Shown: positions 16,423 through 25,183, counted from the first letter of the stretch. The stretch is DNA of 64,000 nucleotides from Clostridia bacterium (GCA_030526115.1 JAUNDK010000004.1:1-64000), one strand, 5' to 3'. Made by a program: numbers and translations. Notes: generated by a model from the letters alone, not told the origin.

Positions 16423-19047
16423 ATGGCAAATAACAAACCGAAATTAATAAAACAGAACTTAATAAATCTTGCTACCATCGTTGCCATTTTTGTGGTTGCG
16501 TTTATTCTGCTGCTGATTCTTCAGAAACAGTCCCAGAGTTCGGTCAACAAAATCTCTGAGGATACGGCCCTTTCCATCCTTGCCGAAAACGCTGTTCAGG
16601 TGGAAGAGGTTCTCGAAAATCAGATAAAGAACATATGGAATCATCTCGAGACAGTCGATGGTTCACTTGCGGTGCTCAACGGTTCAGACAAAGAAGAGCT
16701 TGCAGTTCATCTGAACAGAGTAATGCAGGAGGAAAGCGAAATAAAGCTCCTTACGAAGGATGGCAGATATTTCGATAATCTCTCGGGTTCGGGAGTAATC
16801 ACCATAAACGATAATCTTTTTCCGCTGTTCCTTGAGAACAGACAGACCTGTGTGCTCATTCAGCAGAATCATCAGGATATGCTCATGTTCGGTATGGCTA
16901 TTGATCCCGTTACAATAGACGGAGAAACAATAGAATACCTCATCGCTTACTACAATCTTGACACATTCATGGATCTGCTCTCTGTCGAGACCTTCTCCGG
17001 CAACGGCAAAATACGTGTTATCAACAGAGATGGTCTGGTGCTTTTCTCCACAGACAATCTTGAAGACAGCCTGGCAACCTACTATTTCTTCGGCCTTATC
17101 GATACAGCCGAGCTGGATGACGATCAGGAGATTTCCACCACAGATGAGCTCAAAGAAAGCATACTCAACGGAGAAAACCACGCCTATCATGTTCTGGTTG
17201 AAGGCAACAACAAAATAATAAGCTATGCCAAGCTGAACTCTCAGGACTGGTTTGTAACAATAGTGGTTGATTACGATTCCGTTCTCGGAGATCTCGACAA
17301 GGGAATTACCAGAACGGGAAGAACATCGGTTCTCGCTTCGCTGATAATCATGCTGTTTGCGATTGCCGCGGTTGTTTCGATTTCCATGAAATCTCAGAAA
17401 ATCATGGTCGAGAAAGATGAGCTCCAGGAGCTTAACGATTCCCTCGACCGTGCCAATAAAGTTGCGGAAGAAGCTCTCAGAATTGCCGAAGATGCCAACA
17501 AGGCCAAAAGCGTGTTCCTCAGCAATATGTCCCATGATATTCGCACACCTATGAATGCGATTATCGGTTTCACAACCCTTGCCTCAGCCAACACGGATAA
17601 TGAGGCAAAGGTAAAGGATTACCTTGCAAAAATTCTCTCCTCCAGCAATCATCTGCTCTCGCTCATCAACGATGTTCTCGATATGTCGAGAATCGAGAGC
17701 GGTAAAATACACCTCGAAGAAACAGAAGTTGACCTCTCTGAAATTCTCCATGACCTGAGAACCATAGTAGGCGGTCAGATTCACGCAAAACAGCTGGAGC
17801 TTCTCATGGATGTAATGGATGTTACGGATGAGAATGTTTACTGTGATAAAACAAGACTCAATCAGGTGCTTCTCAACCTGCTTTCAAATGCGGTAAAGTT
17901 CACTCCTCCGGGCGGAACAATATCCGTAAGAATCCTGCAGAAACCCTGCGAGAACGAGGGTATGGGAAATTACGAGTTCCGTGTAAAGGATACCGGCATA
18001 GGCATGAGCCCCGAGTTCGCAGAGAAGATTTTCGACCCGTTCGAGCGTGAGAGAAACTCCACTGTAAGCAAAATTCAGGGTACAGGCCTGGGCATGGCTA
18101 TCACAAAGAATATCGTGAACATGATGGGCGGTACCATTGAGGTTCACACCGAGCAGGGAAAGGGCACGGAATTCGTATTCAGAGTCACCCTGAGAAAGCA
18201 GAAGGGTAAGCGTGTTCCTGTTAAAATCCCCGAGCTTTCGGGTCTCAAGGCTCTTGTTGTTGATGACGATTTCAACACCTGCAACAGCGTTACCAAGATG
18301 CTGCGCACCGTTGGTATGCGCTCCGAGTGGACACTTTCCGGTAAAGAAGCCGTGCTCAGAGCACAGAACGCCATTGAAATGGAAGATTCCTTCAGGGCCT
18401 ATATTATAGACTGGCGTCTGCCGGATATGAACGGCATTGAGGTTACAAGGCAGATTCGTTCCCTTGATAACACCACACCGATTATCATACTGACAGCCTA
18501 TGACTGGACCGATATCGAAGTTGAGGCAAAGGCGGCAGGTGTGACCGCATTCTGCTCAAAGCCTATGTTCATGTCAGACCTGAGAGACACTCTGCTTACC
18601 GCAATAGGTATGCAGGAGGCGAAGGAAGAAAGCATACTTCCAAGTGCGGAAGAACACAGATCCTTCGTCGGCAGAAAAATCCTTCTGGTTGAAGATAACG
18701 AGCTCAACCGTGAAATCGCAGTTGAGATACTCCATGATTACGGCTTTGTTATTGATACCGCAGAAAACGGACTTGAAGCCGTTGAGAAGGTTACTGCCTC
18801 AGAGCCAGGCGATATAGATCTCATTCTCATGGATGTTCAGATGCCTATAATGGACGGCCTCGAGGCAACAAGAAAAATCAGAGCCATTTCCGATACAGAA
18901 CTTGCGAATGTTCCGATTTTCGCCATGACGGCAAACGCATTCAACGAGGACCGTGAGGCCGCCAAAGAAAGCGGAATGGACGGCTTCCTCTCAAAACCGA
19001 TAGATATTGATGAGCTGATAAGAATGCTCAGCGGTATTTTCGGGTGA
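16423..19047 (+). CDS. Hybrid sensor histidine kinase with two receiver domains
   Basis: 874 residues: membrane helix about 12-32, a large extracellular Cache-like sensor region about 35-295, second helix about 305-325, a coiled segment, HisKA with His371 (NMSHDIRTPMNAIIGF), HATPase (LNLLSNAVKFTPPGG, DTGIGM, GTGLGMAI), receiver 1 about 605-725 (phospho-acceptor Asp663, IIDWRLPDMNG) and receiver 2 about 745-870 (Asp804, LMDVQMPIMDG). There is no HPt or DNA-binding domain, so output must pass through other proteins. Directly follows the binding lipoprotein gene, its presumed sensory partner. Confidence 0.93.
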   Translation: MANNKPKLIKQNLINLATIVAIFVVAFILLLILQKQSQSSVNKISEDTALSILAENAVQVEEVLENQIKNIWNHLETVDGSLAVLNGSDKEELAVHLNRVMQEESEIKLLTKDGRYFDNLSGSGVITINDNLFPLFLENRQTCVLIQQNHQDMLMFGMAIDPVTIDGETIEYLIAYYNLDTFMDLLSVETFSGNGKIRVINRDGLVLFSTDNLEDSLATYYFFGLIDTAELDDDQEISTTDELKESILNGENHAYHVLVEGNNKIISYAKLNSQDWFVTIVVDYDSVLGDLDKGITRTGRTSVLASLIIMLFAIAAVVSISMKSQKIMVEKDELQELNDSLDRANKVAEEALRIAEDANKAKSVFLSNMSHDIRTPMNAIIGFTTLASANTDNEAKVKDYLAKILSSSNHLLSLINDVLDMSRIESGKIHLEETEVDLSEILHDLRTIVGGQIHAKQLELLMDVMDVTDENVYCDKTRLNQVLLNLLSNAVKFTPPGGTISVRILQKPCENEGMGNYEFRVKDTGIGMSPEFAEKIFDPFERERNSTVSKIQGTGLGMAITKNIVNMMGGTIEVHTEQGKGTEFVFRVTLRKQKGKRVPVKIPELSGLKALVVDDDFNTCNSVTKMLRTVGMRSEWTLSGKEAVLRAQNAIEMEDSFRAYIIDWRLPDMNGIEVTRQIRSLDNTTPIIILTAYDWTDIEVEAKAAGVTAFCSKPMFMSDLRDTLLTAIGMQEAKEESILPSAEEHRSFVGRKILLVEDNELNREIAVEILHDYGFVIDTAENGLEAVEKVTASEPGDIDLILMDVQMPIMDGLEATRKIRAISDTELANVPIFAMTANAFNEDREAAKESGMDGFLSKPIDIDELIRMLSGIFG

Positions 19048-19072
19048 TATAAAAGCTTAATAAAAAGAAACC

Positions 19073-19108
19073 GCTCTCCTTAACTTTCGGGTTAAGGAGA
19101 GCTTTTTT
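19073..19108 (+). terminator. Strong intrinsic terminator
   Basis: GCTCTCCTTAAC (19073-19084) pairs with GTTAAGGAGAGC (19091-19102), followed by TTTTTT. Confidence 0.9.
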
Positions 19109-19124
19109 GCGTTCTTCATAGTAT

Positions 19125-19244
19125 TTACCTGATGTAATCTTTAAAGGAAACAAACATGCCTTTTTCCATGTTATCCGTCATGATGCGTTCCACCTCATTT
19201 CTGCAGTGCTCGGTCTTGTAGGCGAGATAACCCTTCTGGTTTTC
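19125..19244 (-). pseudogene. Possible 3' remnant of a lost gene
   Basis: A 39-residue minus-strand frame without a start codon (immediately preceded by TGA) reads GYLAYKTEHCRNEVERIMTD then NMEKGMFVSFKDYIR and stop, with protein-like composition. No family recognised. It may be the C-terminal relic of a gene deleted when the neighbouring tRNA/repeat region was rearranged; it could also be chance. Confidence 0.3.
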
Positions 19245-19266
19245 TCAAAGAAAAACAAATAAGCGC

Positions 19267-19334
19267 CATTGATAAACCAATGGATTAAGCACACACGGGG
19301 GATCTCCTTTTTCGGAGGTCCTCCGGCTTGCTTA
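19267..19334. other. Intergenic hairpins upstream of the tRNA promoter
   Basis: CATTG/CAATG (19267-19282), then TAAGCA (19286-19291) pairing with TGCTTA (19329-19334) around an inner GGATCTCC/GGAGGTCC stem. No T run follows. Purpose unknown; it could be a small structured RNA or relic. Confidence 0.3.
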
Positions 19335-19350
19335 TGATTAAAATAAATTC

Positions 19351-19379
19351 TTGACAATTCCGATAAATGCTGATAAAAT
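19351..19379 (+). promoter_or_regulatory. Promoter of tRNA-Leu(CAG)
   Basis: TTGACA (19351-19356), a 17-base spacer and TAAAAT (19374-19379), 15 bases before the tRNA. Confidence 0.85.
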
Positions 19380-19394
19380 AATTAAGCTTAATAT

Positions 19395-19481
19395 GCAGGT
19401 ATGGCGGAATTGGCAGACGCGTATGGTTCAGGTCCATATGAGAGCAATTTCATGCAGGTTCAAGTCCTGTTACCTGCACCA
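19395..19481 (+). tRNA. tRNA-Leu, anticodon CAG
   Basis: 87 bases with an encoded CCA. Acceptor GCAGGTA pairs with TACCTGC; D arm contains GGCGGAATTGGCAGACGC; anticodon stem TATGG/CCATA holds loop TTCAGGT; a class II variable arm is present; T arm CAGGTTCAAGTCCTG. Followed by a terminator. Confidence 0.95.
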
Positions 19482-19483
19482 GA

Positions 19484-19516
19484 AAAAAGAGTCTATCGAA
19501 AGATAGACTCTTTTTT
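19484..19516 (+). terminator. Terminator of tRNA-Leu(CAG)
   Basis: AAAAAGAGTCTATC-gaaa-GATAGACTCTTTTTT hairpin. Its 3' arm is also the first 15 bases of the direct repeat starting at 19502. Confidence 0.85.
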
Positions 19517-19610
19517 CAACGAAATAAATCCTTGCGGATTTGTGAAATATGTAAAACACGTGAAATAGCTTACGCTGTGAAATGCCTGCGGGCGTTGGTG
19601 GATTTATTTC
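19502..19610 (+). repeat. 109-base direct repeat, copy 1, with palindromic extension
   Basis: Gapless match to 20083-20191 with about 6-7 differences. Contains small inverted units (AAATCC/GGATTT; AGC-ttac-GCT; GCC-tgc-GGGC) separated by recurring GTGAAAT. Copy 1 continues to about 19690 with further hairpins (CTTTGTC-gaca-GACAAAG; AATTAC-tgag-GTAATT; TCC-gaa-GGA) separated by ATTTCAC/ATTTCAT. Confidence 0.85.
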
Positions 19611-19736
19611 ATTTCACACTTTGTCGACAGACAAAGTATTTCACAATTACTGAGGTAATTATTTCATTTCCGAAGGATATTTCACTTTATATTCAACCTT
19701 TTCTATGTTATCATCGATAAAGAAGGGTGGAATTAT

Positions 19737-20087
19737 ATGGCTGAATCCAAATTACGAAATCTATCAACAGATTTTGCTGTTGAAATAATAAAACTATGTG
19801 AAACTATAAAGGGACATTACTCCCTTGTTAATCAGCTGGAGCGTTCGGCAACTTCAATCGGAGCAAATATAAGAGAGGCAAATTATGCCCATGGAAAACC
19901 AGACTTTATAGCGAAACTTCAGATAGCATTAAAAGAATGTTATGAAACTGAATATTGGCTGGAATTGTTTGTTAAATCAGATATACTGAATAGAGAGTCA
20001 GCTGTTGAATTATATAATCAATGCGGAACAATTAGACGTATCCTGATTGCTTCTATCAATACAGCGAAGCAAAACATAAAACGATAG
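19737..20087 (+). CDS. Four-helix-bundle protein (23S rRNA intervening-sequence/TIGR02436 family)
   Basis: 116 residues. The signature LVNQLERSATSIGANIREAN followed by KPDFIAKLQIALKECYETEYWLEL is typical of this family, first seen inside 23S rRNA intervening sequences and common as stray genomic copies; the molecular role is unknown. RBS is AAGGGTGG before ATG 19737. The gene is more A+T-rich than its neighbours and lies exactly between two 109-base direct repeats, the second overlapping its last codons, which suggests the unit arrived or duplicated as a block. Confidence 0.88.
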   Translation: MAESKLRNLSTDFAVEIIKLCETIKGHYSLVNQLERSATSIGANIREANYAHGKPDFIAKLQIALKECYETEYWLELFVKSDILNRESAVELYNQCGTIRRILIASINTAKQNIKR

Positions 20088-20191
20088 ACTCTTTTTTCAA
20101 CGAAATAAATCCTGACGGATTTGTGGAATATGTAAAATACGTGAAATAGCATACGCTGTGAAATGCCTGCGGGCGCTGGTGGATTTATTTC
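20083..20191 (+). repeat. 109-base direct repeat, copy 2
   Basis: Second copy of 19502-19610; begins within the last two codons of the four-helix-bundle gene and ends at GGATTTATTTC. Confidence 0.85.
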
Positions 20192-20214
20192 CCACTTTAC
20201 ATTGCCTTTCCTCG

Positions 20215-20243
20215 TTGACATTCCTGTTTTACAATATTATAAT
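20215..20243 (+). promoter_or_regulatory. Consensus promoter upstream of MATE gene 1
   Basis: TTGACA (20215-20220), a 17-base spacer and TATAAT (20238-20243). Confidence 0.85.
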
Positions 20244-20285
20244 AAATATGTTCATCGGAGGGTGAGCTGTTCAATAGAAACAGTA

Positions 20286-20335
20286 AGCCGGATAAGATGA
20301 CAGGTTGAGATGCCTGTTTCTTATCCGGCTTTTTA
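20286..20335 (+). terminator. Leader terminator/attenuator of MATE gene 1
   Basis: AGCCGGATAAG (20286-20296) pairs with CTTATCCGGCT (20320-20330), with an inner ACAGG/CCTGT stem and a T run. An upstream small hairpin CTGTT/AACAG precedes it. Because this terminator sits between the promoter and the MATE start at 20367, expression probably depends on read-through. Confidence 0.75.
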
Positions 20336-20366
20336 TCATATTATAACAAAACGGAGGATATAATTT

Positions 20367-21725
20367 ATGGCTTCATTAAGCGCCAAAAGAAACCGGAGCC
20401 TGACAGAAGGCCCTATTTTAAAGAGCATATTGTGGTTTACTTTCCCGTTTCTGATTTCAAACCTTTTACAGACCCTGTACGGAACGGTTGATACTCTGGT
20501 AATCGGTAAATTCGGTTCTTCATCCGGTGTTTCCGCCGTTGCCTGCGGATCTCAGCTTTTGTCCATGTTTACTTTCCTTGCCATAGGCCTCTCGGCAGGC
20601 GGTACGGTTCTTGTGGGACAGTGCATAGGCAGTAAGGATTATAAACACGGTGCCAAAATCATAGGCAACCTGATAATAGATTTCGCCGTAATCAGTTTTG
20701 TACTCACTGCGATTTCCCTCGTGTTTTCAGAGCTGTTCCTGAACTGGCTTAATGTTCCTGCAGAGGCCATGGCAGAGGCGGTTGTGTATATGCGTATATG
20801 CAGCCTTGGAATTCCGCTTATCATAGGATATAACATAGTATGTGCCCTGCTTCGAGCCATGGGCGACAGTAAAAGTCCGCTGATATTCGTAGCCGTTGCC
20901 TGTGTTATCAATATTATCGGTGACTTTACCCTCACGGGACTTCTTAAAATGGGTGTTGCCGGTGTTGCGATTTCCACAGTTACAGCACAGGGCTTCAGCT
21001 TCCTTTTCAGCCTGTATTTTATAATGAAAAAGGGTATAAGCTTCCCTTTCACAAAGAAAGATATTAAGTTCGACAGCAAAGTCACAGCTCAGATTTTCAA
21101 AATCGGCGTTCCCATGGGAGTTCAGAGTGTGCTGATTAATATCAGCTTCATGTTCATCACAGCAATCATCAATTCCATGGGACTTTCCGCAAGTGCCGCC
21201 ATGGGAATAGGCGATAAAATCATAGGATTTGCATTTATGCCACAGTCGGCATTCTCCGCATCAATTGCGGTTGTTGTTGCCCAGAACTACGGTGCGAAAA
21301 AGATGGACAGAGCATATAAAGCTGTTTTCTATGCAATAGCGGTATGTGTGGCAATAGAGGCGGTTTTCCTTCTTGTCTGTTTCATCTTCCCGCATTTCAT
21401 GCCCTCACTGTTCTCAAATGATAAAACCGTTATCGAGATGACAGGACTTTACATGAAGGCCTACTGTATAGACGGCATATTCACAGCAATTGCATTTAAC
21501 CTCTCGGCGCTTCTCAACGGTTGCGGAAAAACCACCTTTAACATGGCTCAGAATCTCATCTCGACATTCCTGGGCAGAATTCCGGCAACATGGCTTTTCT
21601 CAAGACTTCCAACCACTAACCTGTTCTTAATAGGTCTTGCGGCGCCGGCAAGTACTGCGATGAGTATAGTCATGCTGCTTGTGTATATAGCAGTGCAGAG
21701 AAAATACGGAAATCGGAATGAGTAA
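20367..21725 (+). CDS. MATE family multidrug/toxin exporter 1
   Basis: 452 residues with about 12 membrane helices in two homologous halves. Family landmarks: the N-terminal GPILKSILWFTFPFLISNLLQTLYGTVDTLVIG segment and CALLRAMGDSKSPLIF. Exports organic cations or metabolites in exchange for Na+ or H+. RBS GGAGG, ATG 20367. Its leader holds a likely transcription attenuator, so the exporter may answer to a ligand. Confidence 0.93.
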   Translation: MASLSAKRNRSLTEGPILKSILWFTFPFLISNLLQTLYGTVDTLVIGKFGSSSGVSAVACGSQLLSMFTFLAIGLSAGGTVLVGQCIGSKDYKHGAKIIGNLIIDFAVISFVLTAISLVFSELFLNWLNVPAEAMAEAVVYMRICSLGIPLIIGYNIVCALLRAMGDSKSPLIFVAVACVINIIGDFTLTGLLKMGVAGVAISTVTAQGFSFLFSLYFIMKKGISFPFTKKDIKFDSKVTAQIFKIGVPMGVQSVLINISFMFITAIINSMGLSASAAMGIGDKIIGFAFMPQSAFSASIAVVVAQNYGAKKMDRAYKAVFYAIAVCVAIEAVFLLVCFIFPHFMPSLFSNDKTVIEMTGLYMKAYCIDGIFTAIAFNLSALLNGCGKTTFNMAQNLISTFLGRIPATWLFSRLPTTNLFLIGLAAPASTAMSIVMLLVYIAVQRKYGNRNE

Positions 21726-21768
21726 TTGTCAAATCCATAAGTTTTGTATTCGCTTGCAAAACTTTCAG

Positions 21769-21795
21769 GCTTCCCCGGTCACGGGGAAGCTTTTT
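21769..21795 (+). terminator. Intrinsic terminator after MATE 1
   Basis: GCTTCCCCG (21769-21777) pairs with CGGGGAAGC (21782-21790), then TTTTT. Confidence 0.9.
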
Positions 21796-21878
21796 GCTTT
21801 TATGGAAAGTTTAGCTTCCCGGCAGTAGAAGGTAGTAATTCGGTTCAAAGTTCACATTCTGCCTTTCTTTGATTTTTC

Positions 21879-21906
21879 TTGCAGATTTCAGAAAAAGTGA
21901 TATAAT
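21879..21906 (+). promoter_or_regulatory. Promoter of the trk operon
   Basis: TTGCAG (21879-21884), a 16-base spacer and TATAAT (21901-21906). Confidence 0.7.
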
Positions 21907-21954
21907 ATCTTAATTGCATATATCTATGATTATTACAAAAAAGAGGAATAGTTA

Positions 21955-23310
21955 ATGAAGATTATCATCCTTGGCTGCGGTAAAGTTGGCACAGCCCTTG
22001 CCGGTAGGCTCAGCGAAGAGAATCACAGTATTACGGTTATCGATAACCGTTCAGAAAAGGTAGATTACTGCACAGAAAAATTCGATGTTATGGGTATAGT
22101 CGGTAACGGATCCTCCATCTCAGTTCTTAATGAGGCGGGTCTGAATGAGGCGGATGTATTCATCTCCGTCACAGGTACCGATGAGGTCAACCTTCTGTGC
22201 TGTATGTTCGCCAAAAAGGCAGGTAAATGCCGTGCCATAGCCCGTGTGCGTAACCCTGAATATTTCAAAGAGATGGATTTTATTCAGGAACAGCTTGGCA
22301 TTACAACAACAATCAATCCTGAAATGGCTACAGCAAGAGAGATTTATCAGCTTCTCATGTTCCCGGGTGCATTAAAGATAGACTCCTTTGCAGAGGGTAA
22401 AGCGAGAATTATCAAGTTCCAGCTGGACGAGGCTCCTATATTAAGAGGTACATGCCTCAGAGATATTGCCTTGAGACTCAAGGAGAATATTCTCATCTGC
22501 TGTGTTCAGCGTGGTCAAAGCGTTATCATCCCTGACGGTGATTTCGTCCTGCACAGAAACGATATTATCTCGTTTATCTCCACACCTGAGAGTGCAACCC
22601 ATTTCTTTAAGACCATAGGCGTAGAGACTAAGCCTGTCAGAAACTCCCTCATAGTAGGTGGCGGTAGAATCGGCTATTACCTCGCCCACAGCCTTATAGA
22701 GAGCGGTGTTGATGTTCGCCTCATCGATATTGACAAAAAGAAGTGCAACGAGCTTTCCGTATCACTTCCTAAGGCAACCATATTAAAGGGTGATGCCACA
22801 GACAGAGAGTTCCTGATTCAGGAGGGCCTTGAACTGACCGACTCCTTTGTATCCCTCACAGGCCTTGACGAAGAAAACATCATGCTCGGACTTTTCGCCT
22901 CACAGCACAGCAGGGCAAAGGTTGTCACCAAAGTCAACCGCCTTGAGTTTGACGATATTCTGCAGAACCTCGACATAGGATCCACAGTATTTCCAAAGCA
23001 CATCACATCTGACTTTATCATTCAGTATGTAAGAGCACTCGAGACCAAGGCCGGGTCAACTCTCAAGACAATGTACAGAATCCTCGACGACAGAGTTGAA
23101 GCTCTTGAGTTTACAATAACAAAAGATTCGGCTTTCACAGGGGTTCCACTTCACGAGCTCATGCTCAAACCGAATACCCTTATAGCCTGCATAAACCGTG
23201 GCGGAAAGATTATCATTCCCCGTGGCTCCGATACAATTAAGGTTGGTGATTCCGTTATCGTTGTAACTCTCGAACACGGACACGAAGATTTCAGAGATTT
23301 TGTTCGTTAA
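21955..23310 (+). CDS. trkA: Trk system potassium uptake regulatory subunit TrkA
   Basis: 451 residues in a duplicated RCK arrangement: two Rossmann NAD-binding lobes (about 1-130, ILGCGKVGTALAG; about 228-350, IVGGGRIGYYLAH), each followed by a TrkA-C domain (about 140-220 and 370-450). A cytosolic gating ring that binds NAD(H)/nucleotide and controls the TrkH channel encoded 15 bases downstream. The doubled RCK layout is the usual TrkA type. Confidence 0.95.
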   Translation: MKIIILGCGKVGTALAGRLSEENHSITVIDNRSEKVDYCTEKFDVMGIVGNGSSISVLNEAGLNEADVFISVTGTDEVNLLCCMFAKKAGKCRAIARVRNPEYFKEMDFIQEQLGITTTINPEMATAREIYQLLMFPGALKIDSFAEGKARIIKFQLDEAPILRGTCLRDIALRLKENILICCVQRGQSVIIPDGDFVLHRNDIISFISTPESATHFFKTIGVETKPVRNSLIVGGGRIGYYLAHSLIESGVDVRLIDIDKKKCNELSVSLPKATILKGDATDREFLIQEGLELTDSFVSLTGLDEENIMLGLFASQHSRAKVVTKVNRLEFDDILQNLDIGSTVFPKHITSDFIIQYVRALETKAGSTLKTMYRILDDRVEALEFTITKDSAFTGVPLHELMLKPNTLIACINRGGKIIIPRGSDTIKVGDSVIVVTLEHGHEDFRDFVR

Positions 23311-23325
23311 AAGGGAGGACGATAT

Positions 23326-24765
23326 ATGAATTTTATGATGGTCGTGTATCTCCTCGGCTGGATTATGCTGGCAACAGGAGGCATGCTTCTTCTTCCTTTC
23401 GGAGTTTCTCTGTATTATTCCGAAACCTGTTCGGGTGCTTTTCTCGTAACAGCTCTCATCAGTATTGCCATTGGTGCGGTGCTTGTCGCGAAGAAGCCGA
23501 AGAACAGAATATTTCACCTGAGAGAAGGCTTTTTAATCACAGCACTTTCATGGATTGTGCTCTCTGTAATAGGAGCTGTTCCGTTTGTGATAAGCGGTGC
23601 AATACCGAACTTTGTGGATGCCCTCTTTGAGACAGCCTCCGGTTTCACCACCACAGGAGCAAGTATTCTTACTGCGGTAGAACCTCTGCCAAGGGGAATT
23701 CTCTTCTGGAGAAGTTTCACCCACTGGATAGGCGGTATGGGAGTTCTTGTGTTTCTTCTTACTCTGCTGCCTCTGGCGGGAGGATCCAACACAAATCTCA
23801 TGAAGGCTGAGTCTCCTGGACCTCAGGTTTCAAAGCTCGTTCCGAAAATCAAGTCCACAGCGGCAATTCTCTATGCGATTTACCTCGGAATAAGCATACT
23901 CGAGTGTGTGCTTCTGTTATTGGGAAAAATGCCGCTTTTCGATGCTGTGTTTACCATTTTGGTTACCAGGTGTAAAAGTGGTTTCGGAATTAAAAACGAC
24001 AGTATCGCAGGTTATTCCACCTATATTCAGGTGATTGTAACCATATTCATGATACTGTGCGGAATCAATTTCAACTTCTATTTCTTTATTATATTCAGAA
24101 AATTCGCAAAGGCTTTCGAGATTGAAGAAGTCAAGGTTTACCTTGCAATTATTCTTATTTCCATAACCGCGATTTCAGTCAATATCTATCCACAGATAGG
24201 CAGTGTGGGCAAAACCCTGCTTCAGTCCTCCTTCCAGGTAGGATCGATTATTACCACAACGGGATTTGCCACAGCAGACTTCAATACATGGCCTATGTTC
24301 TCAAAAACCATACTTGTAATGCTCATGTTCTGCGGAGCCTGTGCGGGCAGTACAGGTGGCGGCATAAAGGTTTCAAGAATCATAATGCTGTTCAAGTCTC
24401 TCACAAAAGAGATGAAGCACATACTTCACCCTTCAAGCATAGGTACGGTTATAATCGATAAAAAGCCTGTTGCCCACGAGACAATGAGAGCAACAAATGT
24501 GTTCATGGTTGCCTATGTAATGATATTCACGGTGTCTATGCTGATTGTTTCGCTGGAAAATCTTGATTTCACCACAGGTTTCACAGCGGTAGCGGCTACA
24601 CTTAATAATATCGGTCCGGGACTCAACGAGGTTGGACCTACGGGAAACTTCGCGTTTTTCTCACCGCTTTCAAAGCTGACACTTACATTCTGCATGCTTG
24701 CGGGCAGACTTGAGATTTATCCTATGATACTGCTGTTCTCAAAGCATACATGGCAGAGATTCTGA
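23326..24765 (+). CDS. trkH: Trk potassium uptake membrane subunit TrkH
   Basis: 479 residues, polytopic, with four pore-loop repeats typical of the superfamily (TASGFTTTGASIL; CKSGFGIKNDS; ITTTGFATADF; LNNIGPGLN). Forms the K+ pathway gated by TrkA, with which it is co-transcribed. The second pore loop reads SGFGIK rather than the common AGFSL. The protein ends close to a family of intergenic repeats. Confidence 0.94.
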   Translation: MNFMMVVYLLGWIMLATGGMLLLPFGVSLYYSETCSGAFLVTALISIAIGAVLVAKKPKNRIFHLREGFLITALSWIVLSVIGAVPFVISGAIPNFVDALFETASGFTTTGASILTAVEPLPRGILFWRSFTHWIGGMGVLVFLLTLLPLAGGSNTNLMKAESPGPQVSKLVPKIKSTAAILYAIYLGISILECVLLLLGKMPLFDAVFTILVTRCKSGFGIKNDSIAGYSTYIQVIVTIFMILCGINFNFYFFIIFRKFAKAFEIEEVKVYLAIILISITAISVNIYPQIGSVGKTLLQSSFQVGSIITTTGFATADFNTWPMFSKTILVMLMFCGACAGSTGGGIKVSRIIMLFKSLTKEMKHILHPSSIGTVIIDKKPVAHETMRATNVFMVAYVMIFTVSMLIVSLENLDFTTGFTAVAATLNNIGPGLNEVGPTGNFAFFSPLSKLTLTFCMLAGRLEIYPMILLFSKHTWQRF

Positions 24766-24805
24766 GAAAATTCGGAATTAGGAATGCGGAATAATCGAAA
24801 AAGAC

Positions 24806-24845
24806 AGCTTGGCAGAAATGTAAAAGTTTTTGCCAAGCTTTTTTT
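24806..24845 (+). terminator. Repeat-family terminator, copy A
   Basis: AGCTTGGCA (24806-24814) pairs with TGCCAAGCT (24831-24839), T run to 24845. The loop contains GAAATGTAAAAGT, identical in copies at 26769 and 35113. Confidence 0.85.
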
Positions 24846-24863
24846 CTAAAAAGCCTGCGGGTT

Positions 24864-24986
24864 CGGGCGGCGCCCGGGGCAATTAAGAAGATGGTTTTAT
24901 TTAGAAAGTTAAACAGAGCGTAAGCTCTTACCAAAAGAAACATAGTCAGAGAGTCGTTATCTGTGAAACAGATGCGCGATTCTGAC
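24864..24986 (+). repeat. Structured intergenic element, copy A
   Basis: Three hairpins: CGGGC/GCCCG (24864-24876), AGAGC/GCTCT (24915-24928), and GTCAGA ... TCTGAC (24945-24986) enclosing GAGTCG, ATCTG/CAGAT and GCGCGAT. Copies B (35171-35296) and C (40811-40940) keep the arrangement while the paired bases change. The whole 24766-25183 interval has no gene. Confidence 0.75.
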
Positions 24987-25051
24987 GAACCTCCTGCTCA
25001 TAAATCCGATTAACAGAATAGACTAAAAATAAAATAACTCGTTATTTATCA

Positions 25052-25082
25052 GAGCTTTTTCCCCATGGAGAAGGCTCTTTTT
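25052..25082 (+). terminator. Terminator-like hairpin before MATE 2
   Basis: GAGCTTTTTCC-ccat-GGAGAAGGCTC (several G-U pairs) followed by TTTTT; insulates the next promoter. Confidence 0.65.
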
Positions 25083-25111
25083 GCCCTGTCAGAAACAATT
25101 CTCAGGTGGCA

Positions 25112-25140
25112 TTGACATTAAAACTTTTTAACATTAGAAT
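25112..25140 (+). promoter_or_regulatory. Promoter of MATE gene 2
   Basis: TTGACA (25112-25117), a 17-base spacer and TAGAAT (25135-25140). Confidence 0.85.
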
Positions 25141-25183
25141 GAACACATGTTGAAAACTTAATAATGAAAGAAGAGATTATATT

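Noticed and set aside
19611..19700. Possible CRISPR array, suggested by repeating GTGAAAT/ATTTCAC
   Set aside because: The repeated unit is only about 7 bases, spacing is irregular and the intervening pieces are themselves palindromes; no cas genes are near.
24766..25010. Possible insertion sequence or MITE
   Set aside because: No transposase and no clear terminal inverted repeats or target duplication; better described as a structured intergenic repeat element.
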